The notes under the pieces were generated by a model, which was given only the letters and a program-made list of their open reading frames with translations, was not told the DNA's origin and did not search any database. A stretch of 17,856 nt of DNA, taken from Rhodanobacter sp. UBA5168. GTDB lineage: Bacteria; Pseudomonadota; Gammaproteobacteria; Xanthomonadales; Rhodanobacteraceae. This document shows, one piece after another, positions 8,069 through 15,646 of this stretch. The number at the start of each line of letters is the position of its first letter. The first letter of the stretch is position 1. The position numbers and the translations under genes are program-made. The DNA lies in NCBI GenBank assembly GCA_002413455.1, contig DHXA01000029.1:1-17856 (forward strand), given 5' to 3'.

Positions 8069-8572
8069 TCACTCCAGCAAGCGGATCTCGGTATGCGCGG
8101 CGAAATCATGGATCGCGCGCCGACGTGGATCGAACACGGCCACCGCAAACCATGCGGCCCACACGCCCAGCAGCGTCCATAGCGTGGGCCGCAAACCGAT
8201 CATCGGCTCCAGCATCAGCAACACCAGCGGTGCCGCCGCCACCAGCACGCGGATCAGCGCCTGCTGCAAGGAAGGCGTACCGCCATCGTCGCGGGTGACC
8301 TGGATGCGCCACGGCCGCATGCCCACCGTCTGCCCGCCGCGACGCCACGAGCTGGTGAAGTAGGCCATCACCACCAGTGCCTGCAGCAGTTGATACCACA
8401 CCGGCACGACCGTTCTTGTGCCGGTGTGGATCAGCTGGCCGCCGGTGGCCAGCTGGCACAGCAGGCCCACCACCATCACGATCGCCACCACGATCAGCAG
8501 GTCATAGACCAGCGCCAGCAGGCGGCGCCATAACGGACACGGGAGATCGGTGGTGGCGAGGGTCACGGGCAT
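8069..8572 (-). CDS. RDD family integral membrane protein
   Basis: The protein is 167 residues from MPVTLATTDLPCPLWRRLLALVYD, the canonical RDD opening in which a pair of Arg precedes a membrane helix containing Asp (R16, R17, D24). About four membrane helices are predicted: about 18-40, 58-75, 107-125 and 130-148. GGQTVGMRPWRIQV between helices 2 and 3 is a conserved family segment, and DPRRRAIHDFAAHTEI near the end is the typical RDD C-terminus. The frame is open upstream to 8836 but that part lies antisense within xerD and has no similarity. The function of RDD proteins in this context is not established; some are proposed to be ion exchangers. It is divergent from xerD with 32 nt between starts, a neighbour pair I recall from other xanthomonads. 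Confidence 0.9.
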   Translation of the reverse strand: MPVTLATTDLPCPLWRRLLALVYDLLIVVAIVMVVGLLCQLATGGQLIHTGTRTVVPVWYQLLQALVVMAYFTSSWRRGGQTVGMRPWRIQVTRDDGGTPSLQQALIRVLVAAAPLVLLMLEPMIGLRPTLWTLLGVWAAWFAVAVFDPRRRAIHDFAAHTEIRLLE

Positions 8573-8604
8573 CGGTGGTCGGTCGCTTGCGTAGTGCGCG
8601 CGCA

Positions 8605-9540
8605 ATGGCCAGCATCGTGCGCATGGAAAAGGAAGAAAAGCGCACCAGTATCGCCGAAGCCGACCGGTTGAGCATAAGCAGCTTTCTGGAGCGGGTATGG
8701 TCGGAGGACGGTCTGGCCGATCGCACGCTGGAGGCGTATCGCCGCGATCTCGAGGCACTGGCGGCGTGGCTGGCCGGTCGCAGTCGCAACCTGCACACCG
8801 CGCGGCGCGAGGACATCTCGGCGTATCACGGCGCACAGTCGGTGGCGGTGCGCTCGATCGCGCGGCGGCAGTCGGCGTTCCGTCGCTACTACGCGTTTCT
8901 CGCGCGCACCGAGCCGGGCTTTGCCGATCCGACCCTGCTGATCGAGCGTCCGAAGATGCCGCGCAGCCTGCCCAAGGCGCTGGCCGAACGCGAGATCGAA
9001 AGCCTGCTCGATGCGCCCGACACCGGCACCGCGCAGGGTCAGCGCGATCGCGCGATGCTGGAGCTGATGTACGCCTGCGGCCTGCGTGTATCCGAACTGG
9101 TCGAGCTGCCGCTGGCTGCGCTGAACACCCGCCAGGGCGTGCTGCGCGTCACCGGCAAGGGCGGCAAGGACCGCCTGGTGCCGGTGGGCGAGCTGGCGCT
9201 GGAGCGCATCGGCGCATATCTGGCCGACGTGCGCCCGCAGCTGGCCAAAGGCCGGCAGCCGGCGGCGCTGTTCCTCAGCAAGCGCGGCGAAGGCATGACC
9301 CGGCAGATGTTCTGGACCCTGGTGAAGCGCTACGCACTGAAGGTCGGCATCAACCCGAAACGCATCTCCCCGCACGTGCTGCGCCATTCGTTCGCCACGC
9401 ATTTGCTCAACCACGGCGCCGACTTGCGCGCCTTGCAGATGCTGCTTGGCCACAGCTCGCTCAGCACCACGCAGATCTATACGCTGGTGGCGAAGGAGGG
9501 GCTGAAGCGGCTGCATGCGCAGCATCATCCGCGGGGGTGA
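8605..9540 (+). CDS. xerD: Site-specific tyrosine recombinase XerD
   Basis: The protein is 311 residues. An N-terminal SAM-like core-binding domain (about 22-110) opens SISSFLERVWSEDGLADRTLEAYRRDL, and a catalytic domain follows (about 125-305). Active residues are all present: R161 (ACGLRVSEL), the Lys in GKGGKDR (185-190), H257 and R260 (PHVLRHSFATHL), H283 (LLGHSSL), and the nucleophile Y292 (TQIYT). Length and the LKRLHAQHHPRG ending fit XerD rather than XerC or an integrase. With XerC it resolves chromosome dimers at dif under FtsK control. No clear ribosome-binding site separates ATG 8605 from ATG 8623, and either may be used. It lies at the left border of the RHS island; as it is a complete chromosomal XerD, I do not think it mobilises the island. 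Confidence 0.95.
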   Translation: MASIVRMEKEEKRTSIAEADRLSISSFLERVWSEDGLADRTLEAYRRDLEALAAWLAGRSRNLHTARREDISAYHGAQSVAVRSIARRQSAFRRYYAFLARTEPGFADPTLLIERPKMPRSLPKALAEREIESLLDAPDTGTAQGQRDRAMLELMYACGLRVSELVELPLAALNTRQGVLRVTGKGGKDRLVPVGELALERIGAYLADVRPQLAKGRQPAALFLSKRGEGMTRQMFWTLVKRYALKVGINPKRISPHVLRHSFATHLLNHGADLRALQMLLGHSSLSTTQIYTLVAKEGLKRLHAQHHPRG

Positions 9541-9626
9541 AAAGTTTGCAACCTGCGCGTCCAGGCGCTATGCCAATTTCACGTGGAATCACTGGTCATG
9601 CCAAGGCTTGATCGCTCTTGTGCTCT

Positions 9627-9640
9627 CGCAAAAACTTGCG
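9627..9640. other. Inverted repeat abutting the RHS promoter
   Basis: CGCAA and TTGCG arms (5 bp) flank an AAAC loop and end 2 nt before the TTGACA -35 box. The position would suit an operator, but an inverted repeat this short can arise by chance. Confidence 0.2.
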
Positions 9641-9642
9641 CG

Positions 9643-9671
9643 TTGACAGTTCGATCATGGCTGTTTGAGTC
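9643..9671 (+). promoter_or_regulatory. Candidate sigma70 promoter of the RHS operon
   Basis: A perfect -35 hexamer TTGACA lies at 9643-9648. At 17-nt spacing the -10 position reads TGAGTC (9666-9671), a poor match, so the promoter may be weak or activator-dependent. The 175-nt stretch between xerD and the RHS gene is AT-richer than its left flank and holds no gene. Together with the distinct strand-independent function, this suggests the RHS genes are not cotranscribed with xerD. Confidence 0.4.
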
Positions 9672-9702
9672 TACGCCCTTAGCCAGAGCGCAACGCCAGG
9701 CA

Positions 9703-9708
9703 AAGGGG
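9703..9708 (+). promoter_or_regulatory. Ribosome-binding site fixing a GTG start
   Basis: AAGGGG lies 7 nt before GTG at 9716. The residues that follow (MKFKWQGICLSAVLLG) form a good signal peptide, so the GTG start is well supported even though it is not ATG. Confidence 0.65.
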
Positions 9709-9715
9709 AAAACCA

Positions 9716-12700
9716 GTGAAGTTCAAATGGCAAGGGATCTGCCTGTCGGCAGTGCTGTTGGGCACGATGGCTACCGTTGGTCACGCGCAGACTTCAGCCA
9801 GTCCAGAAGACGAATACAAAAAGCTGATTCGGGTCAACGAAGATATTCAGCCACTGGGCGAAAACCCATTCGGCGAAAATATCAGCCTCTACAGCGGGGC
9901 ATTGTCCTTCGAGCAAACGGACGTCAGTTTGGCGGGAAACGGGCCAACGCTATCCATAAGCCGAACCTTCACGCTCAATACGCAGCCGGAGCTCCTTCAG
10001 AAGCTCCAGGAAACGGCATTCGGCGACTGGGACATCAACCTGCCGCGCATCACCACGGTGGCCGCGATCCAGAACAATGTTCAAGGTTGGGTGGTGGCCA
10101 ACGGCAATCCCTATGCTCTGTGTACGCAATTTGGTCCGCCGCCGAGCGTCAACCCGCCTGTTGGTGACAGTGCTCGCAATCCCTGGGATGCCTCCGACTG
10201 GTGGAGTGGCTATCAACTGGTCGTGCCGGGCGTAGGCAGTCAGGACCTACTGCTGCGTTCCGCGCAGAACACTCTGGCTCCGCAAATCAGTGGTATGAAT
10301 TTTCCGATCGTCACTAAGCAGAATTGGGCGATCGGGTGTTTGCCGCACGCTGCCAACGACGCCAATCGCGAAGCCTTTCTGGCCATTTCGCCTGATGGCA
10401 CGCAATACACGCTTGATCATCTTGCCTATCGTTGGATGCCAAAGTTAGATCGATCCCTGCATACGTTGTCGGGTCCTGGTGCCATCGGCTTTGCGATGGG
10501 ACCCAAGCCAATGTTGCAGACCAGTGACACTTTGGCGCGTGAGCAGGCGTCCATGCTGGTCACCCAGATCAAGGATCGATTCGGCAACACTCTGGCCTTT
10601 TCGTATGACACCTCCAATCGATTGACCGGCATCGTGGCGAGCGATGGCAGATCCGTGAGTGTGAGTTACAACGGTGCTGTGTCGCGCATTTCGTCGATCA
10701 CCCTCCAACCAAGCAACGCTGTGCCGCGCACATGGAGCTATCAGTACGCCGTCGCTGGATTGAACCCCACGCTTACCCAGGTGACGTTGCCAGATCTTTC
10801 CAGTTGGCATTACGACCTGGCGAATCTGTCATATGGGGCATGGGTCGACACGAGAACATCTGTTGATCCGCAATCGTGCAGTGCTCTGATCACACCAACG
10901 AATCTGGATGCAGTTTTTACGGGAAGCATCACGCACCCTTCGGGGTTGACGGGAACCTTCACACTCAAGCCGTTAAAACGTGGACGGTCTTACGTCAATC
11001 AAAGCTGCTGGAGTGGGGCACCCAACGTTCCCACCACGCAAGGGTTCGCGGTCATTCCCGACGCATGGTATGCAATGGTCATTACCAGCAAGCAGTTTGT
11101 CGGCGCGGGGTTGACCACGCAGACTTGGAATTATGGCTATTCGCCGGCCAACCAAAGCTGGGCCCAGGATTGCGCGACCGATACATCGTGCCCCAAGACG
11201 GTCACGACAGATGTCGCCGACCCGAATGGCAACGCGACGCGCTACACCTTCAGCAATTACTACGACATTTCCGAAAGTCAGTTGCTTCAGACGGATTTCT
11301 ACACCGGTGGTGCCTCCGGCGCGCCCTTGCGATCGGAAGCCAACACCTATGAATACGTGCATACGGCGACGGATCTCTATCCAACACAGATAGGCGCTAA
11401 TCCCCAGCCACGCATCAACGCGGCTCAAACCGAGCAGCTCTTTCCGCTCAATAAGCGTGTGATCAGCCAGGACGGTGGGGACACATACACGTGGCAAGGA
11501 GAGGGGTTCGACGCGTTTGGCGCGGTGACGCAGACCAAGCGCTTCAGCTCGATTGCCGGACAAGGCGCGATCGAGGAGCAAACCAGCTACCTCAACGACT
11601 TGCCGCACTGGGTGCTGGGTTTGCCGCAACAGGTCATCAATCTGACCACCGGTGAGACCGAAAGCGTCAACACCTACGATCTGACCAACGTGACCCTGCA
11701 GTCGCGCGCCCGTTTCGGCCAGACGCTGATGCAGTACACGTTCAACAGCGCCGGTCAGTTGGCCAGCTTCACCGACGGTAACAGCCACACGACCGGCTTG
11801 AGCAATTACAAGCGTGGGATACCCCAGACGATCAGTTACCCGGACGCCACCAGCGAGTCATTGACCATCGACGACTTCAGCCAGATCAGCGCGATCACCG
11901 ATCAGGCCGGCCACACCACCAACTACGGCTACGACAGCGTCGGCCGGATCACCGGCATCACCTATCCCGGCGGGGACGAAGTGGCATGGCTGCCGAAGAC
12001 TTTCACCTACAGCTTCGTCACCAGCGCCGAGCGCGGCATCCCCGCCAACCACTGGCGCCGTACCACCGCTACCGGCAACGCGGTAGGAATCACCTACTTC
12101 GATGCGATGCTGCGCCCGGTGCTGAGCGACAGCGACATCGGTAGCAGCGTTCAAACCAGTACGCTGGCCACCTACGACGCCAAAGGCCAGAAGATCTTCG
12201 GCTCGTACCCGAGTGCCGCCGCGCTCACCTTCACGCAGACACCCACGGCGGCCGGCATTCAAGGCAGCACCACCGCCTACGACGCACTGGGCCGTACGAT
12301 CCAGGTCCAGCAGGACTCCGAGCTGGGCACGCTGACCAGTAGTACGGCGTATCTCTCTGGTGCGCGCCAGCAGGTGACCGACCCCAAGGGCAACGTCACC
12401 ACAACTAGCTACCAGGTATTCGACGCACCTCGTTATGACGCGGGAATCCAGGTGCAGGCACCGGCCGGCATCACCCAGACGATCGCGCGCGACCTCTACG
12501 GCAACCCGCTGTCGATCACCCAGTCGGGCCTGTACGGCACCGAGAGCGACAGTGTCACCAAGACACTGACCTACGATAGCTATCATCGTCTGTGCCGCAT
12601 CACCGAGCCGGAAAGCGGCAGCGAAGTGATGGCTTACGACGCCGCCAATAACCTGGCGTGGAATGCGCAAGGGCTGGCCATCACCGGTACCGGTTGTGGA

Positions 12701-15646
12701 CAGGAGCAAGTAGCTGCTGCCGCCCAGACGGCGCGCACCTACGATGCGATGAACCGGGTGCTGACGATCCTGCCACCTTCGGGTACCCAGAGCACGCAAT
12801 ACCACTACACGCCGCTGGGCCAGCCGGACAGCGTGGTCTCGGGTATCAGCACCTGGAGTGGCTCGTACAACTACCGCGGCATGCTCACCGGCGAGAGCCT
12901 GCAACTGGTCGGCCAGAACGCCTGGGGCCTCGGCTATGCCCATGATGCGTACGGCAGTCTCAGCCTGTTGCATTACCCCGATGGCGAGAATGTCAGCTAC
13001 GCGCCCGACGCGCTGGGCCGGCCGACCCAGGCCGGTAGCTACGCGACCGGCATCGGTTACTTTCCCAACGGGCAGGTGTCGCAGTTTGCCTATGGCAACG
13101 GTACCGCCTACGTGGCCGAGCAGAACGCACGCCAGATGCTCAGCAACTTCAGCTACGGCCCCGGCAGCACGGCACAGCTGAGCGAAGACCTCAGCTACGA
13201 CGCCAACGGCAACATCACCACGGTGGCCGATCTGACTGGCGGTCCGCGCGCCAAATCGTTCGGCTACGACGCACTGAATCGGTTGAGCAGCGCCAATGCG
13301 GCCAGCTTGTGGGGCACCCAGGCGTACACCTACGACGCGCTCAACAACCTGCGCACGCTGCAGAGCGGTAACCAGACGTCCACCTATCACTACGACACCA
13401 CCAACAAGCTGGCTAGCATCAGCAGCGGGACCACTACGCTCACCAGCTACGTCTACGACAACCGCGGCAACGTCACCGGCAATAACGCGGCTACGCTGGT
13501 GTTCGACCAGAAGAACCAGCTGACCCAGATCCCCGGCAGCGATGCCTACGCCTACGATGCGACGGGGCGACGGGTGTCGAAGACCGCTGGTGGCATCACG
13601 ACGTATTACTTCTACAGCCAAGCCGGTCAGCTGATGTACCAGTGGGCACCCAGTAGTGCGCTGACCACCAGCTTCGTCTATCTCGGCAGCAAGCTGGTCG
13701 GGGACAACGAAAGCGTATCCCTGAGTACGCCGGCCACGATCAGCTTCGACGCGAACCCCAATAACGGCAACTACACGGTGAGCTGGGGTGCGGTGCCGGG
13801 AGCCGATGGCTACGCCTTGCAGGAGAGTTACAACGGCGGAACTTGGACCACGGTCTACAGCAACAGCATGCCCAGTGTCGCGATGACCGGTAAAAGCGGT
13901 GGCAGCTATGTCTATCAGGCACGCGCCTGCGCTGGCACCACCGTATGCACGTCATGGGTCGGCTCGGCCACCTTGGGTGTGCGCCCGGCCCTCCCAACCG
14001 TTACCGTGCCTGGTGGCACGATCAACGGCACCTACACGGTGAGCTGGACGGCGCCGGTCGGTACGACTGGCTATGACGTGCAGGAACGTCTGAACAGTGG
14101 CGCTTGGACGACGATTGCCAGCAACACCGCGGCAATGGCGATCAGCCGCCCCGGCACTACTAGCGGCAGCTATACCTATCAAGTGTCGGCCAACAACGCC
14201 TACGGCAGTCGTGGCTGGGCCGGGTCCACTGCGGTGACCGTCGACACCACCTACGGCGTGGTGCCGACCGCGCCGGCCAGTCTGACGGTACCGGCTAGCA
14301 GCAATACCGGCGGTGTCACGCTGAGCTGGAGTGCTTCCAATCTCACCACCCGCTACGTGGTCGAGCAGAGCAGTAACGGCGGCACCAGCTGGACGGGTAT
14401 CTACAACAGCAGCGGTACCAGCACGACGCTGTCGGGACTGGCCGATGGCAGCTACGTCTTCCACGTGCAGGCCTGCAACACCTATGGCTGCAGTGCGTGG
14501 GCCGCGGGCAATGTCACACTGATAGTGACGCACCCGCCGACCACAGCACCGACGGTGAGCGTACCGGCCAACAGCACCAACGGCAGCTACACAGTGAGCT
14601 GGAGTGGTGTCGCTGGCCAAGTCAGCTACACACTGCAGGAGCAGGTCAACGGCGGTGGCTGGACCACCGTGCAGACCAATGGCCTGACCAGTTGGAGTAC
14701 CGGTGGCCGGGGCAATGGGACGTACGGCTATCACGTGCAGGCCTGCAATGTGGGGGGCTGTGGCCCGTGGAGTGCAGCGGCGAGTACCGCGGTATTACTG
14801 GTGCCACCCGTGCCAGCCAGCATCAGTGTGCCGGCGACCAGCAACGGCCCTATCGCCATCAGCTGGGCGGCCAGCGCGACGGCGACCATCTATGGGCTCG
14901 ATCAGAGCGTGAATGGCGGGGCGTGGGCGCAGGTGTATGCCAACAGCGCAACCAGCACGACGGTGACGGCGGCCGCTTCCGGCAGCTACAGCTATCGGGC
15001 TTATGCCTGCAATGCCAGCGGCTGCAACGGCTATGCGGTTAGCGGCGCCGTGGCCGTCACGTTGCCGCCAGCCAGTGCGCCGAGCTTGAGCGTGCCCGGC
15101 GGCAACTACACCGGCAGCTACACGGTGAGCTGGGGCGCGGTCACGGCAGCGACCAGTTATACCTTGCAGGAGCAGGTCAACGGCGGCGGCTGGACAACGA
15201 TCCAGAGCAGCGGTGCGACGAGCCTTGCGCTCGGTGGCAAGGGCGAGGGCAGCTACGGCTATCGGGTACAGGCGTGCAATGCCGGTGGCTGTGGGCCATG
15301 GAGCAGCACCGGCACGATCACGGTAACGCTGGTGCCGGCTACGCCGGGTTGGCCGAGCCTGACGGGCTCGGGCGCGCTGGTCCACGCGACATGGAGCGGG
15401 GTCGCTCGGGCAACCAGCTACACGGTGGAGGACACGCCATCGGGCGGCATGGCGGCCACGTTCTACAGCGGCCCCAACACACTGGCTAGCGGCAGCATCT
15501 ATTTCAACGGCTTGGTGTCGTTTCACGTCAAGGCCTGCAACACATATGGTTGCTCGGCATGGAGTGCGTATAGCTACATCTCGGTCAGCGGGGACATGTT
15601 GATCGCGACTCCCATTGATCGGAATACGGAGCCGACCCATGACTAA
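9716..15646 (+). CDS. Secreted RHS/YD-repeat shell protein with seven C-terminal Fn3-like repeats
   Basis: This 1976-residue protein starts with a Sec signal peptide (basic MKFKWQ, hydrophobic 7-21, likely cut after GHA at 24). A DUF6531-like entry motif follows at about 51-86 (ENISLYSGALSFEQTDVSL..ISRTFTL). A Cys-containing N-terminal region leads into YD repeats from Y297 (FSYDTSNRL) to Y1280 (YAYDATGRR). The shell ends at TTYYFYSQAGQLMYQ..FVYLGSKLVGDNE (~1332), where RHS proteins normally continue straight into the YYYTDPQGT core. Here instead seven Fn3-like repeats of about 88-93 residues run from ~1339 to ~1960, then a short tail and stop. RHS shells form a beta-cocoon around a C-terminal toxin. 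No PAAR, VgrG-binding or other T6SS N-terminal domain is seen, so export is probably Sec-dependent, with outer-membrane passage unexplained. It overlaps the next gene by 8 nt. Confidence 0.9.
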   Translation: MKFKWQGICLSAVLLGTMATVGHAQTSASPEDEYKKLIRVNEDIQPLGENPFGENISLYSGALSFEQTDVSLAGNGPTLSISRTFTLNTQPELLQKLQETAFGDWDINLPRITTVAAIQNNVQGWVVANGNPYALCTQFGPPPSVNPPVGDSARNPWDASDWWSGYQLVVPGVGSQDLLLRSAQNTLAPQISGMNFPIVTKQNWAIGCLPHAANDANREAFLAISPDGTQYTLDHLAYRWMPKLDRSLHTLSGPGAIGFAMGPKPMLQTSDTLAREQASMLVTQIKDRFGNTLAFSYDTSNRLTGIVASDGRSVSVSYNGAVSRISSITLQPSNAVPRTWSYQYAVAGLNPTLTQVTLPDLSSWHYDLANLSYGAWVDTRTSVDPQSCSALITPTNLDAVFTGSITHPSGLTGTFTLKPLKRGRSYVNQSCWSGAPNVPTTQGFAVIPDAWYAMVITSKQFVGAGLTTQTWNYGYSPANQSWAQDCATDTSCPKTVTTDVADPNGNATRYTFSNYYDISESQLLQTDFYTGGASGAPLRSEANTYEYVHTATDLYPTQIGANPQPRINAAQTEQLFPLNKRVISQDGGDTYTWQGEGFDAFGAVTQTKRFSSIAGQGAIEEQTSYLNDLPHWVLGLPQQVINLTTGETESVNTYDLTNVTLQSRARFGQTLMQYTFNSAGQLASFTDGNSHTTGLSNYKRGIPQTISYPDATSESLTIDDFSQISAITDQAGHTTNYGYDSVGRITGITYPGGDEVAWLPKTFTYSFVTSAERGIPANHWRRTTATGNAVGITYFDAMLRPVLSDSDIGSSVQTSTLATYDAKGQKIFGSYPSAAALTFTQTPTAAGIQGSTTAYDALGRTIQVQQDSELGTLTSSTAYLSGARQQVTDPKGNVTTTSYQVFDAPRYDAGIQVQAPAGITQTIARDLYGNPLSITQSGLYGTESDSVTKTLTYDSYHRLCRITEPESGSEVMAYDAANNLAWNAQGLAITGTGCGQEQVAAAAQTARTYDAMNRVLTILPPSGTQSTQYHYTPLGQPDSVVSGISTWSGSYNYRGMLTGESLQLVGQNAWGLGYAHDAYGSLSLLHYPDGENVSYAPDALGRPTQAGSYATGIGYFPNGQVSQFAYGNGTAYVAEQNARQMLSNFSYGPGSTAQLSEDLSYDANGNITTVADLTGGPRAKSFGYDALNRLSSANAASLWGTQAYTYDALNNLRTLQSGNQTSTYHYDTTNKLASISSGTTTLTSYVYDNRGNVTGNNAATLVFDQKNQLTQIPGSDAYAYDATGRRVSKTAGGITTYYFYSQAGQLMYQWAPSSALTTSFVYLGSKLVGDNESVSLSTPATISFDANPNNGNYTVSWGAVPGADGYALQESYNGGTWTTVYSNSMPSVAMTGKSGGSYVYQARACAGTTVCTSWVGSATLGVRPALPTVTVPGGTINGTYTVSWTAPVGTTGYDVQERLNSGAWTTIASNTAAMAISRPGTTSGSYTYQVSANNAYGSRGWAGSTAVTVDTTYGVVPTAPASLTVPASSNTGGVTLSWSASNLTTRYVVEQSSNGGTSWTGIYNSSGTSTTLSGLADGSYVFHVQACNTYGCSAWAAGNVTLIVTHPPTTAPTVSVPANSTNGSYTVSWSGVAGQVSYTLQEQVNGGGWTTVQTNGLTSWSTGGRGNGTYGYHVQACNVGGCGPWSAAASTAVLLVPPVPASISVPATSNGPIAISWAASATATIYGLDQSVNGGAWAQVYANSATSTTVTAAASGSYSYRAYACNASGCNGYAVSGAVAVTLPPASAPSLSVPGGNYTGSYTVSWGAVTAATSYTLQEQVNGGGWTTIQSSGATSLALGGKGEGSYGYRVQACNAGGCGPWSSTGTITVTLVPATPGWPSLTGSGALVHATWSGVARATSYTVEDTPSGGMAATFYSGPNTLASGSIYFNGLVSFHVKACNTYGCSAWSAYSYISVSGDMLIATPIDRNTEPTHD
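10604..13705 (+). other. YD-repeat (RHS shell) region of the large secreted protein
   Basis: This region encodes residues ~297-1330, with repeated tyrosine-aspartate units of the form YDxxxR/N followed by a short strand: for example YDSVGRITGI, YDALGRTIQV, YDAMNRVLTI, YDALNRLSSA, YDTTNKLASI, YDNRGNVTGN, YDATGRRVSK. Density is highest in the last third. In solved RHS and Tc-toxin structures such repeats wind into a hollow shell. The repeats are divergent at the DNA level, so this is a protein repeat and not a tandem DNA array. Confidence 0.85.
13730..15595 (+). repeat. Seven tandem fibronectin-III-like repeats
   Basis: Units begin near 13730, 13994, 14273, 14549, 14813, 15080 and 15344 (residues 1339, 1427, 1520, 1612, 1700, 1789, 1877). 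Each has the pattern P-x-hydrophobic-x-V/P-P, then SYTVSWxxV, SYTLQExxNGGxWTTV, and GSYxYxVQACNxxGCxxWS. Repeats 4 and 6 are the closest pair, sharing nearly identical DNA around LQEQVNGGGWTT, evidence of recent duplication or gene conversion. Fn3-like domains in secreted bacterial proteins usually act as spacers or binding modules; here they could present the shell on the surface. The assignment to Fn3 rests on motif and length, not on a profile search. Confidence 0.8.
15628..15646 (+). promoter_or_regulatory. Translational coupling site of the two RHS genes
   Basis: GGAG at 15628-15631 sits 7 nt before ATG 15639, and ATGACTAA at 15639-15646 contains both the start of the downstream gene and the TAA stop of the upstream one. 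A ribosome finishing the shell gene can restart on the plug gene. An upstream TTG at 15615 is in the same frame but lacks this ribosome site and would disrupt the signal peptide. Confidence 0.7.

Noticed and set aside
8605..9540. XerD-like recombinase as an integrase of the RHS island
   Set aside because: Length, motifs and pairing with the RDD gene fit the chromosomal XerD; no att-like duplications were seen.
11858..13621. 587-codon open frame on the minus strand inside the large RHS gene
   Set aside because: It lies wholly antisense to clear YD repeats, is Val/Arg/Gly-rich with no recognisable motif, and is expected by chance opposite G/C-biased codons.
13730..15595. CRISPR or tandem DNA satellite
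   Set aside because: The periodicity is about 270 nt and follows protein domains; DNA identity between units is mostly low.
15600..15646. A frameshift having split a single RHS gene
   Set aside because: The downstream frame is closed by TGA at 15600-15602 and opens into a ribosome site and a full signal peptide, so the second gene is a genuine start and not the lost end of the first. A programmed frameshift would bury that signal peptide inside the protein.
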